DNA from: Candidatus Flexifilum breve
GTDB taxonomy: Bacteria; Chloroflexota; Anaerolineae; Aggregatilineales; Phototrophicaceae
Length of the DNA stretch: 64,000 nt
Direction of reading: 5' to 3'
Assembly (NCBI GenBank): GCA_016717205.1
Contig: JADKGC010000004.1
Coordinates: 1 to 64,000 of the forward strand
The position numbers and the translations under genes were made by a program. How positions within the stretch are numbered: the first letter of the stretch is position 1; each line of letters opens with the position of its first letter. Below are positions 1-8,661 of this stretch, in pieces. Below the pieces are notes generated by a model. It searched no databases, was not told the DNA's origin, and saw nothing but the letters and a program-made list of their open reading frames with translations.

Positions 1-629
1 GGCAGTCGGTGCTGGCGCGCACGGGAAGCGGGTGGACGCCGTATTTGCGCGAACAGTGGTATCCGGTTGATGTGCAAAAGAACACGCTGATCGTCGAGCG
101 TCCGGCGGGGCTGCGCTACGAGCCCGGCGACGTGGTCAGCTTAATCGGCGCGGTCGGACAGCCGTTCAAGTTCCGCAAAACTTTGCGCAGCGTGCTGCTG
201 GTCGCCTATGACAGCGAACCGACCCCGCTGCTGATGACGATCCCCGCGCTGCTGCCGCAAAAAGTCGCGGTGACGGTGCTGCTGCTGGGCGATGCCCGCA
301 AATACACCACGCAGCATCTGCCGCCCGAAGTCGAAGTGCTGCAAGGGGACAACGATTTGCAGTGGGCGAACCGTGTCACGACCGTCGGGTGGGCGGACCA
401 GGTGTTTGTGACGACCACCGATCAGGATCATTACACGCGGGTCTGGCATCTGTTCCGTGAACTGCGCGCCGAAATTCCGGCGAATTACCTGTGGGGCGTG
501 TTCCATCCGACGCTGGGCTGCGGGGTGGGCGCGTGTTCCGCGTGTATGGTCAAGACCAAGGACGGGCTGCACATGGTGTGTACGGATGGCGCGGCGCTCG
601 ACTTCACCAAGCTGACGTGGGGGACGTGA
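1..629 (+). CDS. PyrK-like iron-sulfur electron-transfer subunit, 5'-truncated by window edge
   Basis: The likely role is electron transfer through a flavin and a 2Fe-2S cluster to the dehydrogenase encoded next. The frame is open to the left edge and the first possible start, GTG at 9, has no ribosome site, so the true start lies outside the window. Counted from that GTG, the C-terminus carries C171-x4-C176-x2-C179 and C191, the cysteine spacing of PyrK-type cluster ligands. The region where a nucleotide-binding Gly motif is expected (around residue 60-80) is poorly conserved. The stop is separated by one base from the next ATG, so the two genes are translationally coupled. Family assignment is good; the substrate is inferred from the neighbour. 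Confidence 0.72.
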   Translation, partial: QSVLARTGSGWTPYLREQWYPVDVQKNTLIVERPAGLRYEPGDVVSLIGAVGQPFKFRKTLRSVLLVAYDSEPTPLLMTIPALLPQKVAVTVLLLGDARKYTTQHLPPEVEVLQGDNDLQWANRVTTVGWADQVFVTTTDQDHYTRVWHLFRELRAEIPANYLWGVFHPTLGCGVGACSACMVKTKDGLHMVCTDGAALDFTKLTWGT

Positions 630-630
630 T

Positions 631-1603
631 ATGAGCTACCGCATCACGCAGTCCGGCAAGCACAGCCTGATCCTCGAAACGCCCGTCATGAACGCGGCGG
701 GGATGCTCGGTTTTGGCGACAACTACCGCGATCTGCTCAAGTATGAGAAGCTCGGCGCGTTCGTCACCAACCCGATCACCTATGCGCCGCGCTCGCCCGC
801 CAATGGTACGCGCATCGTGCCGCTTGATGCGGGCGTGCTCGTGCATACCGGCCTGCCGAACCCAGGCATGAATAAAGTGATCTCTGGCTACCGCGCGGTC
901 TGGGAGAAGCTCGGCGCGCCGATCATCACGCATATTGTCGTGACCACGCCCGACGAGATCCGCCGCTGCCTGCAAGCCGTTGACCGCGAGGAAATCATCG
1001 ATGCGGTGGAACTCGGCTTGCACGACGAGACGACCCCGCAGGAAGTGGAACGCCTCATCAAGGTGGCACGCGAGAGCGTCGAAAAGCCGCTGCTGGTGGT
1101 GCTGCCGTTCAACGCCGCGCAGGATATGGCGCAGGCGATCATCGCCGCGGGTGGCGATGCGCTGGTCGCGTGTTCGGCGCCGCGGCACGGCGCGCGACAG
1201 TTCCGGCAAACTGGTCGCGGGGCGGGTGTATGGTCCGACGATCAAGCCGCTCAATCTGCGCTATGTGGGGCAGTTGGCGCGCCGTTCCAGCATCCCGATC
1301 ATCGGGGCGGGCGGCATCCATTCGGTGCAGGATGCGCGCGACTATCTGGAAGCGGGCGCAGTCGCCGTGCAGGTCGACGCGGCGGTGTGGTCGCTGCCCA
1401 AGCTGCTGGAGAACATTTCGCGCGAACTGGGCGGCATGACCGTCACCCAGCCGATTGACGCGCTGGATAACTGGGATTCTCGGCTGCTTGCGCAGAGAAA
1501 TCAGACCTTGGCCGTTTGTAGGATGATGGAGCGGATGAATTTGCTATACTCATGCTTGTGCATGGATGGACGATTGAGGCCGACGTATGAATGCTGCGGT
1601 TGA
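631..1603 (+). pseudogene. Dihydroorotate dehydrogenase-like flavoprotein, frameshifted
   Basis: A TIM-barrel flavoprotein of the dihydroorotate dehydrogenase superfamily (start MSYRITQSGKHSLIL). The N-terminal two-thirds (631 to about 1180) and the C-terminal part lie in different frames; one extra base near 1175-1195 separates GDALVACSAP from RGTARDSSGKLVAGRVYGP. The C-terminal phosphate-binding strand is typical (PIIGAGGIHSVQDARDYLEAG). The region around residues 130-145 reads DAVELGLHDETTPQEV, where class 1 enzymes carry N-x-S-C-P-N, so the usual catalytic Cys is not seen. It is either a divergent paralogue or a degraded gene. The shifted frame overlaps the next gene start by 17 bases. 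The frameshift could also be a sequencing error. Confidence 0.7.
1542..1550 (+). promoter_or_regulatory. Possible extended -10 promoter for the FHA gene
   Basis: The bases TTGCTATACT contain a TG-n-TATACT extended -10 element 37 bases upstream of the FHA gene ATG at 1587. No good -35 hexamer is visible 17 bases upstream. Weak evidence, based on motif only. Confidence 0.3.
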
Positions 1604-2273
1604 TTATTCTGCCGCTTTGGCGAAATTGAGCTGGCAAGACCCTCAAACGGGCGAAACCCGGGAACTGATCCTGCAAGAAGGGGCACGGGCGTCGATTGGG
1701 CGGCTGGAAAGCAACGATATTTGCATCCGGGAACAACATGTCTCGCGGCAGCATGCCTTCATCGAGTATCAGGACGGCGTGTTTTTCGTCAGCGATAACG
1801 CCAGCGCGAATGGCGTGTTCGTCAACGACGAGCGTATCACCGAGCCGTTCCCGCTGATTGCCGGAGATGTGATTCGTCTGTTTGTTCCGCTCATTCAGTT
1901 CAAAGCGGTAATTGGTGGCGAAACAGTGGCCTCCGGTGAACATCTCAGCACGGCGCACGGCGCGGTCGGGCGCGGTCGGCTGATTATGATGGGCGGCGCG
2001 CAGGAAGGCACGGCGATCCCGCTGCGCTGGCAGTCGCTGCGTGTCGGTCGCGCCACCGCCAACGCCGAATGGGAAGTGTGCATCCCTGACCCGTCGATCT
2101 CCCGCCCGCATGCGCGCATGGAATTCGTCGACGATAACTGGATTGTGTACGACCTTGGCAGCGCGAACGGCACGCTGGTCAACGGGACGCCGCTCAACGA
2201 GAAGGGGCGCATGCTGCGGGATGGCGATATGGTCACCTTTGGCATGTCGACGCTGCTGTTCCGCAATTCGTAG
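1587..2273 (+). CDS. Tandem FHA-domain protein
   Basis: A 228-residue cytoplasmic protein made of two forkhead-associated domains, which bind phosphothreonine peptides and usually serve Ser/Thr kinase signalling. FHA 1 spans about residues 32-100 (GR at 38-39, SRQH at 53-56, NG at 75-76). FHA 2 spans about residues 148-226 (GR at 154-155, SRPH at 172-175, GSANGT at 191-196). Both keep the Gly-Arg, Ser-x-x-His and Asn-Gly signature positions, so both may bind ligand. No kinase or membrane segment is present. The start ATG follows GAGG at a reasonable distance and overlaps the end of the frameshifted upstream gene. The partner kinase is not in this window. Confidence 0.88.
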   Translation: MNAAVDYSAALAKLSWQDPQTGETRELILQEGARASIGRLESNDICIREQHVSRQHAFIEYQDGVFFVSDNASANGVFVNDERITEPFPLIAGDVIRLFVPLIQFKAVIGGETVASGEHLSTAHGAVGRGRLIMMGGAQEGTAIPLRWQSLRVGRATANAEWEVCIPDPSISRPHARMEFVDDNWIVYDLGSANGTLVNGTPLNEKGRMLRDGDMVTFGMSTLLFRNS

Positions 2274-2380
2274 GTGTGTCATCTGAACCTGGTTTCGTGG
2301 GGCGCGATTTTCGCGTCGCCCTTCTGCAGACCCTCGCGCTTGATGCTCGGTTCCGCGATTCCCGGCTCCAACTATCGCGC

Positions 2381-2409
2381 TTGATCCCCCATAGGTCTCT
2401 TGGTAGAAT
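2381..2409 (+). promoter_or_regulatory. Sigma-70-type promoter for the zinc-ribbon gene
   Basis: TTGATC (2381-2386), a 17-base spacer, then TAGAAT (2404-2409) preceded by TGG, giving an extended -10. It lies 38 bases before the ATG at 2447. Motif and spacing support a housekeeping promoter. Confidence 0.5.
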
Positions 2410-2446
2410 CAATCTATTCTCCGGTTGTTAGTCAGAGGAAACACCA

Positions 2447-2611
2447 ATGGGAAAGTCCCATCGTGGTAAAGGGTTGTACAAGATGCCCGCGCATGGCCGT
2501 GGCACCTGCCCGATCTGCGGTCGTACGCGCATTAAGCTGCTGTATCCCGTGAAGATCGAAGGGGCGCAGAAGAACGTGTGCAAGAACTGCCGCAACACCG
2601 ACGCGACGTAG
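2447..2611 (+). CDS. 54-residue zinc-ribbon protein of unknown function
   Basis: A short gene starting MGKSHRGKGLYKMPAHGRG and ending CRNTDAT. It carries two Cys pairs, CPIC (residues 21-24) and CKNC (residues 45-48), 20 residues apart, the layout of a zinc ribbon. The remainder is strongly basic (Lys/Arg/His rich), which suggests RNA or ribosome contact, though that is inference. AGAGGA precedes the ATG by 7 bases. A promoter-like sequence is upstream and a strong terminator directly downstream, so this is a complete single-gene transcription unit. It resembles small ribosomal zinc-ribbon proteins in size and charge, but I do not recognise it as a named one. Confidence 0.75.
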   Translation: MGKSHRGKGLYKMPAHGRGTCPICGRTRIKLLYPVKIEGAQKNVCKNCRNTDAT

Positions 2612-2636
2612 GCTCCATGCCCCACCCGGCAACATG

Positions 2637-2669
2637 AGGACGCTGTAGACTCTACGGCGTCCTTTTTTT
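2637..2669 (+). terminator. Rho-independent terminator of the zinc-ribbon gene
   Basis: AGGACGC pairs with GCGTCCT, and an inner GTAGA/TCTAC stem extends the hairpin. Seven T follow. It ends at the stop codon of the convergent kinase-like gene. Confidence 0.85.
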
Positions 2670-3653
2670 ATTGCAGGGCCGACTCCGCGATGCTGTCCGG
2701 CGCGAACGAGCCAACGAAATAGTGGATCGCCTGACGCTTGGCTTCTACGCTCAAATCTGGCAGCAAAAACACCTGCTCGGCAAAGCCGCCGATATCCTGC
2801 ACCACCCAGGCCGCGCGATAGTAGATCAGCGCTTCCCGGTCGATCTCCGTTTGACCATAACCCGCGAAGAATGCGGCTTCCTGCTGCTCGGTCACAGCGG
2901 TGATCACGCGCCCGCCGCTGATGAACATGAGGTCGCGTTCTTTCGGCGCGATGACAGGCTGATCCCAATCGACGACGAACAAACCCCCTGTGCATCGACC
3001 AGCAGATTGCCCGTGTGCAGATCGGCATGGCACAGCCATGCGGCAGATCACGTCCGCGTAAATGCTGACCGTAGGCATCAGCCCGGCGCAGCAGTTCGGT
3101 GATCTTGTCATAGTGGGCGCGCCATGCCTCGGCCAGCGCGATCTGTTCGGGATCGGTGTACGTTTCGCGGCGGATGCGGGCGTGTGTTTCGTGGGCGATC
3201 CTGCGCCAGTCGGCGGAGGGCGCGAATTCCTCGCGGTGAAGCGTGACGTTGGACGGAAGCGGGGCGTCGTGGATTTGCCGCACAATCGTGCCGAATTCGA
3301 CCCATTGCGGGTCGGTCAAGCCGATCTCCGAGGCGGTGTAATGCTCGATGTACGGGTAGAGGATCAGACTGAAATGCTCAACCGTCGTGATCAGTGAGCC
3401 GTCGCGGGCGGGGAGCGGCGTAACGATCTGCCGCAGTCCGCGCTCGTAAAGATAGCGCGGCACGATCACCGCTGGCGGGTAAATCGCACCCGTTTTCACC
3501 TTGAGGAAGTAATCGGCCCCGGTCGTCGGGACGCGGTAGACGCCCGCATTGATGTCGTAGCCGAGCGCGAGAAATTCAATCCGGTCACCAGTCCGTAGTG
3601 ATCGCGGACGGCGGCGATCAGCGGCATCGGCGATAGCGGGTTTTTTTGAGCAT
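2668..3653 (-). pseudogene. Aminoglycoside-phosphotransferase/choline-kinase-fold protein with three frame breaks
   Basis: The fragments together describe a phosphotransferase of the APH family, which phosphorylates small molecules using ATP. An N-terminal piece (MPLIAAVRDHYGL, from 3627 or from ATG 3653) leads into LGYDINAGVYRV and YFLKVKTG (ATP-binding Lys). The catalytic loop LCHADLHTGNLL is present in a third frame, followed by VVDWDQP (metal-binding Asp) in a further frame. Breaks lie near 3580, 3040 and 2985, the last at a run of five G. All catalytic motifs are intact, which favours either sequencing error or very recent decay. The 5' end follows the Mut7-C gene stop by three bases, so the two probably form an operon. 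Substrate unknown. Confidence 0.65.
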
Positions 3654-3656
3654 GGT

Positions 3657-4409
3657 TCAGCTCCGGTGGTGGCACACCCGGGCGATGAACGCATCCATCT
3701 GTTCGTAGTGTGAGCCGCGCCAGTATACCTTACCACAGGTCCCGCACAGCCGGAACTCGTCGTAGTATTGCAGCGTGGACGGCAGCACGCGGTCGACGAC
3801 CTCGGCTTTGGGGACGACGCGCAGTTCGCCGTTGCAGCCCGTGCAGCGCTGCGCTTTGGCCAGCAGATCGTACAGGTCGAAGCGTTTGATCAGTTCTTCG
3901 AGCTGCTGCCACGGATCGGTGGCGCGCACATAGTAGCCGCGCCGCACAATACTGCGCTTGAGCAAACCCCGATCCCGCGTGAGCAGAATGCGCCCCTCTT
4001 CGCTGGAGATGCGCGCGAGTTCCTCGTCGCGGTAGTCTTCGGGGAAGAGCGTGTCGAAGCCGAGCATGCGCAGATAGGCCGCCAAGCGCCCCAGATGCAC
4101 ATCCGCGACAAAGCGAAAGTCGCCCTCAGCGTCCGGCTGCAAGTCGGAGGTCAGTTCCGGGTGCGCGAACGGCGGGTAGACGCTGATGCGGTCGCCCGTG
4201 TGCACATTATAGGTGAAATCGACCGGATGGTTGTTGACCAGGATCAGTGCGACCTCGGTGTGTGGCACGCCGAGCGCTTCGATCATGTCTTTGACGGCGG
4301 GCATGCCATCAAAGCGGTGCAGGAATTCGAGCTGACGGCGGGAGGGGGCGAGAAAATCGTTCAGATGGGCGTAAAAACGCAGGGAGGCCTCAGGCATGGT
4401 CGACAGCAT
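3657..4409 (-). CDS. Mut7-C RNase-fold protein with N-terminal ubiquitin-like domain
   Basis: About 250 residues in two parts. Residues 5-85 match the ubiquitin/ThiS-like domain that often precedes Mut7-C. Residues about 98-245 form a Mut7-C PIN-like nuclease domain, with acidic residues in FVADVHLGRLA, GFDTLFPEDY and LLTRDRGLL, and a C-terminal zinc ribbon built from CTGC and CGTC. The family is thought to act on RNA; the substrate is unknown. The longest frame starts with TTG at 4415; ATG at 4409 or 4397 (MPEASLRFYAH) are better candidates. A frameshifted kinase-like gene follows three bases downstream on the same strand. Confidence 0.82.
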   Translation of the reverse strand: MLSTMPEASLRFYAHLNDFLAPSRRQLEFLHRFDGMPAVKDMIEALGVPHTEVALILVNNHPVDFTYNVHTGDRISVYPPFAHPELTSDLQPDAEGDFRFVADVHLGRLAAYLRMLGFDTLFPEDYRDEELARISSEEGRILLTRDRGLLKRSIVRRGYYVRATDPWQQLEELIKRFDLYDLLAKAQRCTGCNGELRVVPKAEVVDRVLPSTLQYYDEFRLCGTCGKVYWRGSHYEQMDAFIARVCHHRS

Positions 4410-4532
4410 ATCCAAGATAACGTGTCAATACGGACACAGTAATATAAAATGGCCCCGCTGTAAACAATTTGCTCGGAAAGGGTGGGCCTGACTGGAGGGC
4501 TTGGTCCTGGCGAATCGCGGTTGCTGGCGGGC

Positions 4533-5352
4533 TTACGATTCTTCCAGCGTGCCGCTGACCACGGCGGGTGAGGTCGGGCCGGGGCTGCCGCCTTCCGGCT
4601 CTTCGGTGACGCCCGCGCGATCATAGTCGCCAATGGAGCGCGGCGCGGTGAAGATCAGCGCGCCTTCGCCGTCTGCCGTGACGGTGAAGGTGCCGCCGCT
4701 GATGCGACCATCTTCATTGGCCAGCCACAACTGGTACACTTTGCCCGACTGCAATTCGGGGAAGTCGCGCGTGTAAATCAGCCCGGTGGTGGACTCTTTG
4801 TCCCACATGAGCATGGCGAAGCTGTTGGTGTTCTCGTTGGCGAGCTGCACCAGTTCCAGCGATTCGGCATTGCGCACGGAGAACGTCCCATCGCGGAGCT
4901 GCGCGAGCAGGGTGGTCGCATCCTGCATTTGCGTCGAGAGGCTGTTGACGCGGCTGAGCCAGTACACATTCGTGATAACCAGCGCGATCAACGCGGCGGC
5001 GGCGATCAATGGGAACAGCAGTGAACGCCGGATGACGCGCGGCTGTGGCGCGGTCGGCGCTGGGGTGGCGAGTGAGCGCGGCGCAGGCCGGATCACAGTT
5101 GACGGCGCGGGAACAGGTTCGGCGCTGATCGCCGCGCGTAAGCGCAGCGCCGAGCGTGGACGGCGGCGCGATCTCCGGCACATCCTCGCGCATGGCGGCT
5201 TGCATCTGGCGATATTCGGCCAACTGCTGCGCGGCTTCCGGGCAAGTGGGCAGCGCCGCTTCGACACGCCGCGCCGTCACTTCGTCGGTCAAGCCGAAAG
5301 CGTATTCGGGAATTAGTTCGAGGATGTCAGTGCAATTCGTTTGCTGCGCCAT
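4533..5352 (-). pseudogene. RskA-type anti-sigma factor, frameshifted
   Basis: A single-pass membrane protein that would hold the adjacent ECF sigma factor inactive. The N-terminal cytoplasmic part (MAQQTNCTDILELIPEYAFGL) runs in one frame to about 5140. The rest, with a Pro/Ala-rich linker, a membrane helix (SLLFPLIAAAALIALVITNV) and an extracytoplasmic RskA domain (SLELVQLANENTNSFAMLMWDKE and onward), is in another frame. A one-base shift in the GC-rich linker near 5140 accounts for both pieces. The N-terminus keeps the helical anti-sigma fold with one Cys of the usual zinc motif (LPTCPEAAQQL) but not the His-x3-Cys-x2-Cys set. It lies 111 bases downstream of the sigma gene on the same strand. 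Confidence 0.75.
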
Positions 5353-5463
5353 TTGTGCTGTGACCGTGCCAGTTCATTACTAGTATAAAACGCTTGCGCT
5401 GTCGTGTGCGGATGTCTATTTGAATATTTATACACAATTTAGATTCGGACTAGAGTCAAGATT

Positions 5464-6006
5464 TCAGACTTCACTGCTCAGCCACAATTCGCGCAAGCGC
5501 CTCAGCCCCGTGCGTAGGCGCGTTTTGACCGTGCCGAGCGGCATTTTGAGCGATTCGGCGATATCAGTGTGGCTCATGCCGTGAAAGAAGGCCAGGTCGA
5601 TGAGATAGGCTTGCTCGGCGGGGAGCTGCGCGATCAGAATTTGCATGGTCGCGCCATCCTGCCACTGCGCGCCATCGGCCAGCATGAAGGTTTCGGCGTT
5701 GTCGTCGAGCGCGTCGGCGAGCACCGCGGGCTGCCGCCGCTCCTGCCGCAGGCGATCAATCGCCGTGAACTGGGCAATGGTCAGCAGCCAGCTCTTGAGG
5801 CGGCCTTTTTCGGAATCCCAGCGCGCTGTCTGATTCCAGACTTTGAGGAAGGTGTCTTGCGCGACCTCTTCTGCCAATACGGAATTGTTGACCACGCGAT
5901 ACGCTAGGCTGTAAACCGCTTTGCCGTAGGTTTCGTAGAGTTCCATGAGGGCTTGTTGATCGCGTGCGGCGATTCGCTGCATAAGCGCGATGTCGTCCGA
6001 CTGCAT
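5464..6006 (-). CDS. ECF-family RNA polymerase sigma factor
   Basis: A 180-residue sigma-70 family protein limited to regions 2 and 4, the ECF size. Region 2 covers about residues 20-88 (LYETYGKAVYSLAYRVV, EEVAQDTFLKVWNQ, then the -10-binding helix ending in AIDRLRQERRQ). Region 4 covers about residues 120-172 with a helix-turn-helix (HGMSHTDIAESLKMPLGTV) and a basic recognition helix. It resembles the SigK-type subgroup that pairs with RskA anti-sigma factors, and such a gene follows directly on the same strand. The pair presumably senses an envelope or redox signal and autoregulates, but no matching promoter was identified. Confidence 0.9.
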   Translation of the reverse strand: MQSDDIALMQRIAARDQQALMELYETYGKAVYSLAYRVVNNSVLAEEVAQDTFLKVWNQTARWDSEKGRLKSWLLTIAQFTAIDRLRQERRQPAVLADALDDNAETFMLADGAQWQDGATMQILIAQLPAEQAYLIDLAFFHGMSHTDIAESLKMPLGTVKTRLRTGLRRLRELWLSSEV

Positions 6007-6062
6007 AGGGATTACCTGCTCGTGAGCCGATGCACGCGATCAACTGTAACAGAGAACAAAGA

Positions 6063-6656
6063 TTACTTCAACGTGAGGAACATGGCGCAGGTCAGCACGC
6101 CGCCGACCAAGCCGCCCGCGATCACCTGACTGAGTGTGTGCCGCTGCAGTTTGATGCGTGCCGCCCCGACCACGGGGATGAGTGGGCTGAGCACCAGCGC
6201 CGGGACGACGCCATACAGCGCGCCGGTCGTAATGACCGCGCCCGTGATACTCATACTGTGCATGCTGATTTGCCACTTCAGCGTCACGGCCAGCATGACC
6301 GCGATCTGGATGAGGCTGAACAGGGCGAACAGGGGGAGCAGTGAGGGCGCGCCCAGCAGCTGCAAAGCTTGCCACGCGAGCGCCGTACCGACAATCGAAA
6401 CGATGAACGGGCGGATCCGCTGTTCGCGCACCTGCATATGCACATCGGTGATTTTGCCGCGCCACACCATCCACGCGATGTAGACAGCGGGCAGGAGGCA
6501 CACAAACACACCGTAGGTGACCGCCCAGAGAATCGCCTGCTGAGTGGTTTCGGCGGCGCGGAAGGCAATCGGGAAGGCCAGAAAGCCCCAGACGACCGGC
6601 GGACTCAAGATGTTTGAGATCAACCGCGCCCACGATTGATGTATCTGTCGCTTCAA
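6063..6656 (-). CDS. PAP2-like integral membrane protein
   Basis: About 197 residues with five or six hydrophobic helices. The C-terminal half resembles the type 2 phosphatidic acid phosphatase core: K-x3-S-x-H-S (KWQISMHSMS) and R-x-K-L-x-R-H-T-x3-V (RIKLQRHTLSQV). The full PAP2 triad motifs are incomplete, so catalysis is uncertain. The longest frame starts with GTG at 6761, but that adds a hydrophilic tail and runs close to the divergent gene. TTG at 6656 (LKRQIHQSWARL) with AGAAGGAA upstream is a better start. A lipid phosphatase or an undecaprenyl-diphosphate recycling role would suit the nearby polysaccharide genes, but this is inference. Confidence 0.65.
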   Translation of the reverse strand: MKRQIHQSWARLISNILSPPVVWGFLAFPIAFRAAETTQQAILWAVTYGVFVCLLPAVYIAWMVWRGKITDVHMQVREQRIRPFIVSIVGTALAWQALQLLGAPSLLPLFALFSLIQIAVMLAVTLKWQISMHSMSITGAVITTGALYGVVPALVLSPLIPVVGAARIKLQRHTLSQVIAGGLVGGVLTCAMFLTLK

Positions 6657-6815
6657 CTTGCTTTTCCTTCTCCATTGCTGTGTCGCGTTACCAGTGTAAC
6701 ATAAACTCGCGGGATCGCTGGTTAAGTTACGTTGAAAATTTGGCGAGTGTTCATAATTCACCTGCTTCCGGGCGCTATCGGTTGGTGGGTGCGGCTAATG
6801 AGAGGACAGTTCACG

Positions 6816-7421
6816 ATGAATGATGCTTTATCTGGGCAGTTGTGCGCTCGTTGGACGATTCCGGCGTATGCGCAGGACATGCTGTGGCTGACGGGGAATG
6901 ACGGCACGGCGGCGCGCGTCGAAGGGGGCAAGGGGCTCTTCACGCTGGCCGCGCCCGCCGAGGTGCTGACGCTGCGCTGGGGCGGTGAAGACGGTGCGCC
7001 GCTGACGCAGATCCGCTGGCAGGTCGATTCGCTGGAATGGGATGGCGCGGTGCGCTTGGGCGGCTTCATCGACGCGATGCACATCACGACCATTGCCCAA
7101 CTGCCCGCGCCCATCGTCGTGCTGACTGTCGGCGGGCAGCCGCTCAAACCGGGTGTGCGGCCGTTCTCCGGCGCGGGCGAGCGGAAGCGGACGCCGTACC
7201 CTGTGCCCGCGTTTGGCGATGGCATCGACGACGAGGTCAGCGAAGGTGTGACGACGTGGATCGCGTTTGAAGACGACGCGGCGCTCACGCTGGCGCAGGA
7301 TGCGCTGGTAAGTAAGCTGCGCGTGTATATGTATGGGCGGCTGGCAGAGCAAAAAACGGGCCTGCACGAGCTCTTCGCACTGCCGATCACGCTGGAGGGC
7401 ATGAGTTTGTTCGCACCTTAA
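6816..7421 (+). CDS. Protein of unknown function, about 201 residues
   Basis: A soluble protein without signal peptide or membrane helix, starting MNDALSGQLCARWTIPAY. The sequence is rich in beta-strand patterns with alternating hydrophobic residues and several Trp. The ATG at 6816 is chosen because AGAGGA precedes it by nine bases; the frame runs on to 6732, but that would overlap the upstream region of the divergent gene. I recognise no domain. It stands between a PAP2-like gene (divergent) and a secreted-protein gene, giving no clear functional clue. Confidence 0.6.
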   Translation: MNDALSGQLCARWTIPAYAQDMLWLTGNDGTAARVEGGKGLFTLAAPAEVLTLRWGGEDGAPLTQIRWQVDSLEWDGAVRLGGFIDAMHITTIAQLPAPIVVLTVGGQPLKPGVRPFSGAGERKRTPYPVPAFGDGIDDEVSEGVTTWIAFEDDAALTLAQDALVSKLRVYMYGRLAEQKTGLHELFALPITLEGMSLFAP

Positions 7422-7519
7422 TAAGTCAGGGGATATAATAAGGGGAGGCTGATGCTGATGCATGGGCTGATCGCGTACCTTTCGCCTCCCCGTCTTGCTG
7501 GTACGAAGGATGATCCTCG

Positions 7520-8575
7520 ATGAAGACGCTTCGTTCCCTGCTGTACTGTTCCCTCATCGTCGCGCTGCTGCTCGGCGCACCGCTCACCGCTCAAGACATT
7601 GTTTTGACCGAGTTTTATGCCCCCTTCAACGGCAACCTGAGCGCCTACTATCCGGCTGGCTTTGACCGCATTTTCTCGCACGGCGACATTCTGATCTCTA
7701 ATGACCCGAGCGCGATGACGTGGTATGCCACTATCCCACTCAATTCGGGTGAAGTCGTCATCGTCCTGCGCGATCCAGTGCGCATTACCCGAGAGCTGGG
7801 CATGGACATCGACGCAGTGGCGGACGCGCTCAGCGCGGCGACGCCCATGCAAGAACGCAGCGTGCTGACCGTGCACGGTCAACCGGCGGTGCGCTTGGTC
7901 GAATCGGATGAACAGGTGCATGTGGTGTTCGATCTCGGCGCAGGGCAGGTGACGTATGCGACGCTCGTCACGTTCGCGGGTGAACGGACGGACTTCGAGC
8001 CGCTGTTCTTCGCCATTCTCGAACAGGCGGCGTTTGTCGAACCCCAAGTTGAACCAGCGCCGGAACCGGAACCGACGAACGTCCGCATTGACCATCAACT
8101 GCGGTCGCCGTTTAACGCGCATTACGACGGCAGCGTGTCGATCCCGGTCAGCTTTGATTACCCCGCCGACTGGAATATTGACGAATTCTTCTACGAAAAG
8201 AGCGTTTATCTCAGCAATGCGCCGTTTTCCGATGAGCAGATTGGCGCAGAGAATATGCTGGTGATGGTACAGGTTTTCCCACAGCCCATTGCCGATGTGC
8301 CTCATTTCCGCGACTTGATTCTGGCGCGCTACTGGGAGCACAACGGTTACTTTCAGGAAACCACGCTGTTCAGTCAGGCAGGCGTAACCGGGGTGTACGG
8401 CGTTCTCACTGGACCTGACGCGCGAGACTTCGAATTGAACTATTACCTGAACGCAGATCTCGTGTTTGAGAATGGCTTGGTGTATGTGGAAGCGTACGGC
8501 GGCTGGGCGCGCGACTACGACGAGGATGAAACGATCATCTTCGATCTCATCAAGTCGGTGCGCATTCTGGATTAA
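7520..8575 (+). CDS. Secreted protein with two PsbP-like repeats
   Basis: A 351-residue exported protein. Residues 1-24 form a signal peptide (basic start MKTLRS, hydrophobic core, cleavage near LTAQD). After it come two regions of similar layout, about residues 28-170 and 190-350, joined by a Pro/Glu linker (VEPAPEPEPTNV). Each begins with a 'polar, YPA(G/D)(F/W)' segment (SAYYPAGFDRIF and SFDYPADWNIDEF) and ends with a helix at FFAILEQA or IIFDLIKSVRIL. This pattern resembles PsbP-like lipocalin-fold domains common in Chloroflexota secretomes. A TATAAT at 7434-7439 is the nearest promoter-like element. Function unknown. Confidence 0.68.
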   Translation: MKTLRSLLYCSLIVALLLGAPLTAQDIVLTEFYAPFNGNLSAYYPAGFDRIFSHGDILISNDPSAMTWYATIPLNSGEVVIVLRDPVRITRELGMDIDAVADALSAATPMQERSVLTVHGQPAVRLVESDEQVHVVFDLGAGQVTYATLVTFAGERTDFEPLFFAILEQAAFVEPQVEPAPEPEPTNVRIDHQLRSPFNAHYDGSVSIPVSFDYPADWNIDEFFYEKSVYLSNAPFSDEQIGAENMLVMVQVFPQPIADVPHFRDLILARYWEHNGYFQETTLFSQAGVTGVYGVLTGPDARDFELNYYLNADLVFENGLVYVEAYGGWARDYDEDETIIFDLIKSVRILD

Positions 8576-8600
8576 GATTCGTTGAATACTGCCGTCATGC

Positions 8601-8630
8601 TTGCAACTGAATCCTGCGCTATGATAAAAT
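8601..8630 (+). promoter_or_regulatory. Sigma-70-type promoter for the CNNM/CBS gene
   Basis: TTGCAA (8601-8606), an 18-base spacer, then TAAAAT (8625-8630), 32 bases before the TTG start at 8662. Motif and spacing only. Confidence 0.45.
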
Positions 8631-8661
8631 CGCAAGTGTTCGTCAATGTGTGAGGTAACAC

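Noticed and set aside
2432..2625. Minus-strand frame across the zinc-ribbon gene, continuing the APH-like frame
   Set aside because: The kinase family ends at 2668 in another frame; the region is explained by the plus-strand zinc-ribbon gene with its promoter and terminator.
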